19,196 bases of DNA from Methanomassiliicoccus sp. UBA6 (GTDB taxonomy: Archaea > Thermoplasmatota > Thermoplasmata > Methanomassiliicoccales > Methanomassiliicoccaceae). Each line of letters begins with the position of its first letter. Position 1 is the first letter of the stretch. Below are positions 1 through 5,661 of this stretch, piece after piece. The notes beneath the pieces are model-generated. The model did no database searches, was not told where the DNA came from, and saw only the letters and a program-made list of their open reading frames with translations. The stretch spans positions 2,300 to 21,495 of the forward strand of contig DAVH01000063.1 in assembly GCA_002508545.1 (NCBI GenBank). Reading direction: 5' to 3'. The position numbers and the translations under genes were made by a program.

Positions 1-227
1 TGATCTTCTACGAGCCGGTGCCATCGGAGATACGCTCGATCCAGCGTCGCGGCCGGACCGGCCGCTCCCGGCCCGGGAGGGTTGTCGTCCTGGTCACCCG
101 GGGAACGAGCGACGAGCCGTCCCTGGCCGCGAGCACCCGCAAGGAGAGCGCCATGAGGAGGAACCTCCTGAAGGTCAAGCAGGAGTGGGCCGCCCGGCCG
201 GAGGAGAGGGCCGCCGAAATGAGCTAG
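1..227 (+). CDS. hef: Hef/FANCM-type DEAH helicase, C-terminal end (partial)
   Basis: The reading frame is open from the left window edge to a TAG stop. It holds the end of a superfamily 2 helicase: helicase motif VI (QRRGRTGR, nt 42-65), then a PGRVVVLVTRGTSDE stretch and a basic tail. This arrangement closely matches what I know of the archaeal Hef helicase domain, the relative of FANCM that acts on stalled or branched replication forks. In Pyrococcus Hef an XPF-like nuclease domain follows this point after a linker. Here the protein ends only about 25 residues after the helicase block, so it would be a helicase-only version with any nuclease encoded elsewhere. The stop is followed at once by the convergent URO-D gene (stop at 229), leaving almost no intergenic space. 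The start lies outside the window. Assignment to Hef rather than another SF2 helicase is likely but rests on about 75 residues. Confidence 0.8.
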   Translation, partial: IFYEPVPSEIRSIQRRGRTGRSRPGRVVVLVTRGTSDEPSLAASTRKESAMRRNLLKVKQEWAARPEERAAEMS

Positions 228-228
228 C

Positions 229-1356
229 TCACCACTTGCCGTAGGTGCCGTGGTCCTTGGCCGCCTGGACCAGGGCGTGCATGTTGCCCGGCAGCGTGTA
301 TGGCGGGGTCTCGCAGGCCGTGCCCAGGATGAAGCCGTTAGGGCTGTCCCGCCCCCCGATGATCTGCCTGCTCGCCTCCTCGTACACCGCCCGGGGATCG
401 GGGTCGATCATCTTGCGGGTGTCCACCGAGCCCATGATCGTGGCGAGCTTGCCGAACTCCTCCACCGCCTCGCCGGTGGGGAACACCTCCCGCCCCTTGT
501 AACCGAGCTGGACTATGGTGAAGGGGGACCACATGACCACATCCTTGAACACCTTGTAATCGGTCTCGTGGTTCCCGCACATGTGGTAGAACACCTGGGG
601 GCCCGCGCCCCTCCTGAACCCCCCGTCCACCAGCTTCCTCAGGTACTTGGCGGAGAAGTCCAGCACCGCCTGGTCGCTGAATATGTCATTGTTCCCCAGG
701 ACCGAGCCGGTGGAGATCATGGCCATCCCGTACCGGTCGGCGATCGCTCCCGTCCCTTCGATCGCGGTCTCGGTATACTTGGCGATCAGCTTGTGCGCGA
801 GCTCCGGGTCGCTGAGCGTCCACATGATGAGGTTCTCGACCCCGCACAGCTGGGCTGCCGAGCCGGGCAGGTCGGACACCGAGGCCATGGGCACGAACAT
901 ATCGGGCAGGTCCTTCTGGATGTAGTCGTTGGCCCGCACCATCTGCTGGTAGGTCCATCCCTTCTGGATCTCCTCTGCGCCGGGGACCTCGATGCGGTCC
1001 ACGTCCTCGGGCTCCTCCACCCGGGCGTTGGAGACGATCGGCGGCAGGACGTCCGAGTACTGGATCTCCGCCCCCAGCTCGCTCACCCATGGCAGGGAGA
1101 AGTACCAGTGGGTGACCGGCAGCAGATCGTAGAGCTGAGAGGCATGGGCCACGCAGGCGGCGCCAAGCTCCGGGTTCTTGTAGAAATCGCCGATTGTGTA
1201 GCCGCAGACGATCGCAGCGTGCGAGAGCATCATCGGGTCTACCGATATGCGGTCGTACTTGGTGCCTATGAACGGACTGGCGAACCTCTTGCGGGCATGC
1301 TCCAGCCAGGCCTTGTCGATGGCCGGGAACAGAGCGCTGACATCCTGGGGCTGCAT
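229..1356 (-). CDS. URO-D superfamily protein, MtaA/MtbA/CmuA-like corrinoid methyltransferase
   Basis: The product has 375 residues and the uroporphyrinogen decarboxylase fold. The zinc signature of the methyltransferase branch is visible: H258-x-C260 in FYHMCGN and a distal C348 in GTACETP. This H-x-C...C site binds and activates a thiol in MtaA/MtbA-type enzymes, which move methyl groups between methylated corrinoid proteins and coenzyme M or a similar acceptor. True heme-pathway URO-D lacks this site, so a methyltransferase role is more likely. The substrate cannot be read from the sequence, and no corrinoid protein, MtaB-like partner or coenzyme M gene is adjacent. A TATA box (1380-1387, minus strand) is centred 28 nt before the ATG, which implies a leaderless mRNA and fixes the start. 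The gene is convergent with the helicase gene and divergent from the next gene. Confidence 0.85.
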   Translation of the reverse strand: MQPQDVSALFPAIDKAWLEHARKRFASPFIGTKYDRISVDPMMLSHAAIVCGYTIGDFYKNPELGAACVAHASQLYDLLPVTHWYFSLPWVSELGAEIQYSDVLPPIVSNARVEEPEDVDRIEVPGAEEIQKGWTYQQMVRANDYIQKDLPDMFVPMASVSDLPGSAAQLCGVENLIMWTLSDPELAHKLIAKYTETAIEGTGAIADRYGMAMISTGSVLGNNDIFSDQAVLDFSAKYLRKLVDGGFRRGAGPQVFYHMCGNHETDYKVFKDVVMWSPFTIVQLGYKGREVFPTGEAVEEFGKLATIMGSVDTRKMIDPDPRAVYEEASRQIIGGRDSPNGFILGTACETPPYTLPGNMHALVQAAKDHGTYGKW

Positions 1357-1379
1357 GACCGTTCCGATGCCGCCTCAAG

Positions 1380-1477
1380 ATAAATACCCTGTCCCTTTTT
1401 CCTCCGCCCTTTGAGCAATGTTCTCGCCTATGACGGCCATCGTGCCGCCGGGCGGGCCTGGTCAACTGTCATATAGC
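1380..1477. promoter_or_regulatory. Divergent promoter pair between URO-D and split-barrel genes
   Basis: On the minus strand a GTATTTAT box at 1380-1387 is centred 28 nt from the URO-D ATG. On the plus strand CATATAGC at 1470-1477 is centred about 25 nt from the ATG at 1498. Both spacings put the transcription start at or next to the start codon. No operator-like repeat is evident between them. Confidence 0.55.
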
Positions 1478-1497
1478 CAAAAGGCCGATTCAAGTTC

Positions 1498-1902
1498 ATG
1501 GCAAAGCTCACTCCTGACATGGAAGAACTGCTCAAGGGCACCAAGTACTTCCCGCTGGCCACGGCCTCCAAGAGCGGGGAACCGAACGTCGTGCCGGTAG
1601 GGTCGGTGTTCCTGATCGATCCCGAGACCATCTGGATAGGGAACCAGTTCATGGACGCGACGGTGAAGAACCTCAAAGAGAACCCCCGGGCCTCGCTATA
1701 CGTCTGGACCCAAGGGGTCAAGGGATGCCTGAAGATCAAGGCGGACGTGCAGGTCGTGGAGAGCGGCCCCGAGTACGAGAAGATGAAGGAGATGGTCAGC
1801 GCGAGGAAGGCCGAGCTGAAGTGCCGCTCGCTGCTGGTGCTGAAGATCACCGACGTGTTCGACTGCTCCTCGGGCCCCAACGCAGGGAAGAAGCTGCTAT
1901 AA
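1498..1902 (+). CDS. Pyridoxamine 5'-phosphate oxidase-like FMN-binding split-barrel protein
   Basis: The product has 134 residues and the single-domain split-barrel flavoprotein pattern: an N-terminal helix (PDMEELLKGTKYFPLATA), a strand and turn typical of the family (SGEPNVVPVGSVFLID), a WIGNQF strand, then VKNLKENPRASLYVW, where the family contacts FMN phosphate. The length is usual for small archaeal members. These proteins bind FMN or sometimes F420 or heme and act as small redox enzymes; the substrate cannot be deduced. The TATA box at 1470-1477 supports a leaderless start at 1498. The gene stands alone, with a short C-terminal stretch rich in Lys and Ser. Membership of the fold family is fairly sure; the name pyridoxamine oxidase should not be taken literally. 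Confidence 0.8.
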   Translation: MAKLTPDMEELLKGTKYFPLATASKSGEPNVVPVGSVFLIDPETIWIGNQFMDATVKNLKENPRASLYVWTQGVKGCLKIKADVQVVESGPEYEKMKEMVSARKAELKCRSLLVLKITDVFDCSSGPNAGKKLL

Positions 1903-1980
1903 TCGATCGCGATCCTGGGTCGGCCACCGCGACCGGTGTCGATGCCCGGTCACGGGGGAATACCGCTCCCCAGGATAATC

Positions 1981-1988
1981 TTTATATT
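1981..1988 (+). promoter_or_regulatory. TATA box of tRNA-Leu gene
   Basis: TTTATATT is centred about 30 nt before the first base of the mature tRNA, the normal position for an archaeal promoter with a few bases of 5' leader. It stands out in otherwise GC-rich sequence. Confidence 0.7.
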
Positions 1989-2014
1989 CAGGGCCAGTAT
2001 AAGGTGGCTCACAA

Positions 2015-2101
2015 GCAGGGGTAGCCAAGCTTGGCCAACGGCGCAAGGTTGAGGGCCTTGTCCTTAGTGGTTCCTGTGTTCAAATCGCAGCCCCTGCACC
2101 A
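2015..2101 (+). tRNA. tRNA-Leu (anticodon GAG), CCA encoded
   Basis: A complete class II tRNA can be folded by eye. The acceptor stem is GCAGGGG with CCCCTGC (2091-2097), discriminator A2098 and an encoded CCA at 2099-2101. The D arm carries AAGCTTGGCCAAC, the anticodon stem is CAAGG/CCTTG, and the seven-base loop TTGAGGG gives anticodon GAG. A long variable arm follows, then a T arm CTGTG-TTCAAAT-CGCAG with one G-U pair. Long variable arm plus GAG means leucine (codons CUC and CUU). No intron is present. The convergent GNAT gene stops 2 nt after the CCA, and a degraded copy of this tRNA's 3' end lies at 3091-3112. Confidence 0.96.
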
Positions 2102-2102
2102 C

Positions 2103-2735
2103 CTAGTCCTTTTCCGTTCTTGATCTAGGGCTCCGTAGTAGGGCCCATATCGTCAGCGGGCCGTTCTGGACATCTAGCCGCTGCACGATCGCGAAGCCAT
2201 AGTGCTTGTATATGTCCACGTTCGAGGCCTTGACGGTCTCGGTGTATACCGGCAGGGAGAGCGCGTCCGCCTTTGCCAATAAGTACCTTATCAGCCTGGA
2301 AGCGAATCCCTGTCCCCGGGCCTCGGCGGCGACCCCGATCGAGCTCAGGTAATAGTGCGGGCCCGGAGCATGGCGCCTCTGGAGCCGGTCGAGCGCCGAG
2401 AAGAGCGCAATGGCGTTCGAAGAGGAAGCGAGCAGCGGGTCGGAAAGCATCCTCAGATATGCTAGTTCGCTGGGCCGTGCGGCCCAGTCGTCCCCTTGCA
2501 AGGCGGCCACCCAGACGGCCACCCCCTGCAGCGGCCTCCCGATGCCGTATGCCTCCCCGCTCTCGATCACCCGCCGGATGAAGGATCGGTAGAACCGGCG
2601 CAGCAGTTCCCTCCTTCGGTCCTCGTCAGGAACGAGATATGCCCACATCGGGTCGTCAACGAACGCCTGGACCATGATCTCCGATGCCGCGTCGAGGTCG
2701 TCCATGCCTAATGGCCTGGGCAGCGGCGATTCCAT
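2103..2735 (-). CDS. GNAT family N-acetyltransferase
   Basis: The product has 210 residues. The acetyl-CoA binding motif A is clear: YLSSIGVAAEARGQGFASRL at about residues 129-148, with the R140-G-Q-G-F pyrophosphate loop. The later TETVKASNVDIYKHYGF block (166-181) is the usual motif B, where the Asn and Tyr lie near the thiol. The N-terminal half (DLDAASEIMVQAFVDDPMW) fits the subgroup that acetylates small amines or acts as antibiotic or toxin acetyltransferases, but the substrate is unknown. A TATA box (GGTTTATG, minus strand, 2761-2768) is centred 29 nt before the ATG, indicating a leaderless start. The TAG stop abuts the tRNA-Leu 3' end. The gene lies inside the interval bounded by the tRNA end and its degenerate repeat, so it may be acquired cargo. 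Confidence 0.85.
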   Translation of the reverse strand: MESPLPRPLGMDDLDAASEIMVQAFVDDPMWAYLVPDEDRRRELLRRFYRSFIRRVIESGEAYGIGRPLQGVAVWVAALQGDDWAARPSELAYLRMLSDPLLASSSNAIALFSALDRLQRRHAPGPHYYLSSIGVAAEARGQGFASRLIRYLLAKADALSLPVYTETVKASNVDIYKHYGFAIVQRLDVQNGPLTIWALLRSPRSRTEKD

Positions 2736-2864
2736 GTGTCATCAAAGAGAACCCATTGCCCATAAACCGCTGTTGGTCCTTAGATCTGTTCTCAGGGCCC
2801 CATCGTATCGATTACAGGCCCTGCGACATTGCTCTCTCCGATTCGATCCACGTCCAAACGGGCC

Positions 2865-2896
2865 TTTTATAAACATTAGTTAAGCGATAATATCGC
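2865..2896 (+). promoter_or_regulatory. TATA box followed by palindrome GCGATAATATCGC
   Basis: TTTTATAAA at 2865-2873 is a good archaeal TATA box reading rightwards, with a predicted start near 2898-2900. Between the two sits GCGATA-A-TATCGC at 2884-2896, a perfect 6+1+6 inverted repeat placed where a repressor would block the start site. No plus-strand protein gene follows, so the likely product is the structured RNA candidate at 2931-3017. Confidence 0.4.
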
Positions 2897-2930
2897 CCAT
2901 AGGCATGAGACATCAGAAATTGGTTTTATA

Positions 2931-3017
2931 GGAGGATGGACAACGGGGTCGAATGTGGGAAACAAACCCCGTTGCTCCACCCTCCCTGCCAATCGATTGG
3001 CTGGGATGCTAGTCCCA
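2931..3017. ncRNA. Candidate structured noncoding RNA (three successive hairpins)
   Basis: The first hairpin pairs 2931-2948 with 2967-2985: nine of ten pairs in the outer arm (GGAGGATGGA with TCCACCCTCC), one bulged C, then eight perfect pairs (CAACGGGG with CCCCGTTG), closing an 18-nt purine-rich loop. It is followed by the 14-bp palindrome GCCAATCGATTGGC (2988-3001) and by TGGGA-TGCTAG-TCCCA (3002-3017), then AT-rich sequence. I do not recognise an RNA family; it is not a tRNA, an SRP RNA or an evident C/D box RNA. A plus-strand TATA box lies upstream at 2865-2873, but transcription from either strand is possible. Confidence 0.4.
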
Positions 3018-3090
3018 CGGGTATTATTATTCATGCCGTTATTTATTAATTACTTATTAATTCTTCATCATCATAATAATCGATGATAGA

Positions 3091-3112
3091 CAAAACGCAG
3101 CCCCTATACCAC
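3091..3112 (+). repeat. Degenerate copy of tRNA-Leu 3' end (att-like direct repeat)
   Basis: These 22 bases match 2081-2102, the last part of the tRNA-Leu T arm, acceptor strand and CCA, at 19 positions; the mismatches are 2085/3095, 2096/3106 and 2097/3107. Two mismatches would break the acceptor stem and no other part of a tRNA precedes, so it is not a gene. Integrases of archaeal and bacterial elements commonly recombine at tRNA 3' ends and leave such repeats. The enclosed interval is about 1.0 kb (GNAT plus hairpins), with no integrase gene. Confidence 0.55.
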
Positions 3113-3188
3113 ACTTCCTCATGCGGCCCTCAATGCCATGGCGCGCTCTTTGGTTTCTTCCCCGGAAACTTATTGCGCACCGGCCTGA

Positions 3189-3650
3189 CTAGAAGAGCTC
3201 CTTTCCCTTGACGAAAAGCTCCAGGCTGACCAGCTCCCCGACCAGGCGATTATCGTCGTCCACCACCGGCAGGGCGTCCCACTGGTTCTTGATCATCAGG
3301 TTCAGGGCGTCCACGATCTTGGTCTCTCGCCTGACCGGGGTGATGCTTTGACGGACCAAGGCCACATTGTCGCCCAGGGCATCACGCATGAACCTGTGAA
3401 AGGTTAGAGCGCTCATGCCCCTGACCCCGACCTTGTAGCCCAGGAGGTTGAGGAGGGTGCCGGTGGTGACGACCCCTTTGAGGCGACCCTCGTTGTCCAC
3501 GACGTACACGCGGTGGGTCATCGGGTTGCGCAGCATCTCGTCGATCGCCTCTCTTATCCCCATCCCGTCCTTTACCACCGAGGGCTTCGCGATTATGATG
3601 TCGTAGACGTCCCCTACAAGAGTATCGCGAAAGCTCTTCCCAAGCTCCAT
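3189..3650 (-). CDS. Two-CBS-domain protein
   Basis: With the start at 3650 the product has 153 residues and two CBS domains in tandem, about residues 8-70 (SVVKDGMGIREAIDEMLRNP, then VYVVDNEGRLKGVVTTGTLL) and 90-150 (ITPVRRETKIVDALNLMIKN, then LPVVDDDNRLVGELVSLELF). CBS pairs form a Bateman module that binds AMP, ATP, SAM or similar adenosine ligands. Standing alone without an effector domain, this one is probably a small sensor acting on a partner encoded elsewhere. The frame stays open 96 codons further upstream, but I place the start at 3650: CBS homology begins just after it, and a TATA box (CTTTATTG, minus strand, 3675-3682) is centred 28 nt before it, as in neighbouring leaderless genes. 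The stop is TAG. Confidence 0.85.
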   Translation of the reverse strand: MELGKSFRDTLVGDVYDIIIAKPSVVKDGMGIREAIDEMLRNPMTHRVYVVDNEGRLKGVVTTGTLLNLLGYKVGVRGMSALTFHRFMRDALGDNVALVRQSITPVRRETKIVDALNLMIKNQWDALPVVDDDNRLVGELVSLELFVKGKELF

Positions 3651-3682
3651 GGTCCTGATTACATATCTGCGGAGCAATAAAG

Positions 3683-3702
3683 CCCACGATTTTGATCGTG
3701 GG
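3683..3702. mobile_element. Hairpin resembling an IS200/IS605-type element end (relic)
   Basis: CCCACGAT-TTTG-ATCGTGGG is a perfect 8-bp stem with a four-base loop, preceded by AAAG and followed by ATG. From memory, the right ends of many IS200/IS605/IS1341 (tnpB) elements carry AAGCCCACG...CGTGGG hairpins of just this form. No tnpA or tnpB coding sequence is adjacent, so at most an end or solo remnant survives. It abuts the TATA box of the CBS gene and could instead be an operator or terminator. Confidence 0.35.
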
Positions 3703-3714
3703 ATGTTTTGATAA

Positions 3715-4005
3715 GTGCTTCCGGCCACCTCTCTGAAAGACATGTACACCGTCGGATGTAACGCCATCTCGGCCATCGTACCTATGCGCCCCGTGCATCT
3801 CTGGCGCGATGCTGGAACCGTATGCGTCCCCGGAGGCGTGCCCACTGTGGTGTCGTCCCTGATCATGAAGGGCGAGATCGGCGTGGGGTGCCCGGTGTGC
3901 GGGACCGTCATGATGGCCCGGCAGATGGAGGACCTCAACCTCGGGCTGAGGGAGCACGCTCAGCGCGACCTACCGCGATCTCTCGACACACCTCTGTGCT
4001 CCTGA
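3715..4005 (+). CDS. Short unrecognised protein with a CPVC motif, possibly a fragment
   Basis: This frame encodes up to 96 residues from GTG at 3715, or 87 from ATG at 3742. From about residue 30 the third codon positions are mostly G or C, as in the surrounding real genes, which suggests true coding rather than chance. Visible parts are a hydrophobic LWRDAGTVCVPGGVPTVVSS stretch and GEIGVGCPVCGTVMMARQME, with a CxxC that could bind metal or form a disulfide. I do not recognise the family. The opposite strand is also open here, but that frame lies upstream of the CBS start and lacks homology. Because it begins right after the IS-like hairpin and is short, it may be the tail of a disrupted gene. 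Confidence 0.4.
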   Translation: MLPATSLKDMYTVGCNAISAIVPMRPVHLWRDAGTVCVPGGVPTVVSSLIMKGEIGVGCPVCGTVMMARQMEDLNLGLREHAQRDLPRSLDTPLCS

Positions 4006-4043
4006 TGTTCGTCCCTAGGGGGCGCAGGACGATGAGGGCCGCT

Positions 4044-5288
4044 CTAGCTTGTTCCCTCCCCCTCCGAGGCGGGCCTGCGGAAGGCCCGGACGAGCAGCGG
4101 GGGCGCGATGAGCGTGGTGGCGATGGACATGAAAACGACCACCGCGTACAGCGACTCGGTCAGCACGCCCACGTTCAGGCCGATGCTCGCCACGATGATG
4201 CCGACCTCGCCGCGGGGGCTCATGCCGATGCCGATGATCGACGCCGACCTCCGCCCGAGCGACCGGGCTCCCAGGCCGCAGCCCACGTACTTGGTCAAGA
4301 TCGCTACCGCGGTAATGCCCAGGGCGAAGGCCAGCAGCCACAGGTCGGTGAACGCGGCCAGGCTAACCTGGATGCCGACGAACACGAAGAAGAACGGCGT
4401 CATCAGCTCGTTGATCGACTCGAAGCTCTCCTCGCACGGCCACCGCTCCTTGTACTCGGCGAAGACCATCCCTGCAAGGAACGCTCCGATTATCGCGGCG
4501 AGGCCGAACACCGACGCCATCGCCGAGAGGCCGAAGCAGACGATGATGGCGAGGGCGAGCGGGCTCACGCCTCTCCTTCGATGCTCGGTGCTGCACACTG
4601 CAGCGTCGGCCGGTTGGGGCTTGATGGTCAGGGGGAGCACCTTGGTGCTGATCAGGATGATCGCCAGGACGAAGGACAGGGCCATGCCGGCAACGATGAT
4701 GATATCGAGAATGTTCAGCCCGCCTCCCTCTGCGACCCCGCTCACGATGGCGAGGACGATCAGCCCGAGGATGTCGTCGATCACCGCGGCACCGATGATC
4801 ACTTTGGCCTCGGTGGTATCGGTCAGCCTGAGGTCCCTGATCACCCGGGCGGTTATTCCCACGCTGGTGGCAACGAGCGCCGCACCGATGAACATCGCCT
4901 CGGCCGGCGGGTTGTCCAGGGAGACCATGATGAGATAGCCTGAAGCAAAAGGGATTATCACGCCGAGCACGGCGACGTATATGGCCGTGCGGCCGACCCG
5001 GCTAAGGTCACTGAACCGGGTTTCCAGCCCTACCGCGAACAACAGGAAGATCACCCCGAGCTCGGCCAGCAGCTCGAGGAACAGGAAGTTGGCCTCGACG
5101 TGAAGGACCTCGTACAACAGAGTGTTGCCGATTATCACCCCGGCGATGATCTCTCCCACCACGGTAGGGAGCTTGATCCGATCGAACACGATAGCCAATG
5201 CTCTGGCGAAGAGAACGACTACGAAGAGGAGAAGCAGTATCTGCCCGATATCGAACTGCCCTTCCACGGCATGGGCGGCTAGGTCCAT
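4044..5288 (-). CDS. CPA2-family cation/proton antiporter (Kef/NapA type)
   Basis: The product is an integral membrane protein of 414 residues with about 12 hydrophobic segments. Diagnostic features are the first helices with KLPTVVGEIIAGVIIGNTLL (39-58), LLAELGVIFLLFAVGLET (73-90), the unwound-helix segment MFIGAALVATSVGITARVI (132-150) and the paired acidic residues D171-D172 in VIDDILGLIVLAIV. The double Asp marks electrogenic Na+/H+ exchangers such as NapA and NhaA; KefB/C potassium systems have a Gln-Asp pair instead. The second half repeats the fold, with AIIGAFLAGMVFAE (265-278) and MSPRGEVGIIVA (356-367). The product stops after the transport domain and lacks the TrkA-N domain of bacterial KefB/C. 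It therefore probably exports Na+ in exchange for H+. It ends in TAG. The promoter is weak by eye (ACTAATGA near 5313-5320, minus strand). Confidence 0.88.
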   Translation of the reverse strand: MDLAAHAVEGQFDIGQILLLLFVVVLFARALAIVFDRIKLPTVVGEIIAGVIIGNTLLYEVLHVEANFLFLELLAELGVIFLLFAVGLETRFSDLSRVGRTAIYVAVLGVIIPFASGYLIMVSLDNPPAEAMFIGAALVATSVGITARVIRDLRLTDTTEAKVIIGAAVIDDILGLIVLAIVSGVAEGGGLNILDIIIVAGMALSFVLAIILISTKVLPLTIKPQPADAAVCSTEHRRRGVSPLALAIIVCFGLSAMASVFGLAAIIGAFLAGMVFAEYKERWPCEESFESINELMTPFFFVFVGIQVSLAAFTDLWLLAFALGITAVAILTKYVGCGLGARSLGRRSASIIGIGMSPRGEVGIIVASIGLNVGVLTESLYAVVVFMSIATTLIAPPLLVRAFRRPASEGEGTS

Positions 5289-5661
5289 GTTCTTCAGAGA
5301 CGAGGGGGGCGGTCATTAGTTTTGCGATGCTATGACGCGTGGCAGGGCATCACGCTACGAATATCATCGTTCGCGCGTGTTTTACCGAACTCATCAAACC
5401 GAGTGCTCATCCCGGCGTAGGCACCTCATTTCCGAAGGTCGACCAGGAACCGCTGATGGCCTCTGACATTAAGGGCATCGGCCCCCTGGGCAAGGGCTCG
5501 GAAAAGGGGACCGCGTCCTAGCTGGGCGTGGTCACCGCCGGGAAGAGCGCTGATCTCTCCGAGTTCATCTCGAAGTTCGCCGAGGCCATCGTCCAACACA
5601 ACCACTGGGGCAGGGAGGAGAAGGAGAGGGTGCCGGCCTGAGCCGGTCCTTCTCCCAGGTC
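5289..5661. other. Intergenic region with a gene remnant
   Basis: The first 165 bases after the antiporter start show only a weak promoter for that gene. The rest carries the amber-interrupted reading frame at 5456-5641 described separately. No RNA gene or strong repeat is visible. Confidence 0.5.
5456..5641 (+). pseudogene. Small coding-like frame interrupted by an in-frame TAG
   Basis: From ATG 5456 there are 21 codons, then TAG at 5519-5521, then 39 more codons in the same frame to a TGA at 5639-5641. The part after the TAG (LGVVTAGKSADLSEFISKF, then AEAIVQHNHWGREEKERVPA) has strong G/C preference at third positions and looks like a genuine amphipathic C-terminus. I do not recognise the family. 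Two readings are possible: a decayed gene whose front part has been lost, or read-through of TAG as pyrrolysine, which occurs in some methanogens. Four clear genes of this window end in TAG, which argues against heavy pyrrolysine use, so decay is the simpler view. Confidence 0.4.

Larger units (their letters stand above)
2736..3188. other. Noncoding stretch with TATA box, hairpins and tRNA-end repeat
   Basis: I see no convincing protein gene in these 450 bases. The stretch holds the GNAT promoter, a strong plus-strand TATA box (2865-2873), a palindrome (2884-2896), a run of hairpins (2931-3017), an AT-rich part (about 3020-3090) with TTATTAAT repeats, and a partial copy of the tRNA-Leu 3' end (3091-3112). 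The last 75 bases before the CBS gene show nothing further. Confidence 0.6.

Noticed and set aside
250..1383. Long plus-strand open frame of 377 codons over the URO-D gene
   Set aside because: It is antisense to a clear family member, gives a low-complexity protein rich in Arg, His, Gly and Val, and reflects the high GC content only.
3091..3112. A second tRNA gene at 3091-3112
   Set aside because: Only the 3' end of a tRNA is present, with mismatches that break the acceptor stem and no D or anticodon arm before it.
3651..3938. N-terminal extension of the CBS protein to 249 residues
   Set aside because: The extra 96 codons lack homology, cross the IS-like hairpin and overlap the plus-strand ORF; a TATA box at leaderless distance supports the start at 3650.
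3822..4943. Plus-strand open frame of 373 codons over the antiporter
   Set aside because: It is antisense to a clear 12-helix transporter and rich in Asp, His, Arg and Glu, typical of a shadow frame in GC-rich DNA.
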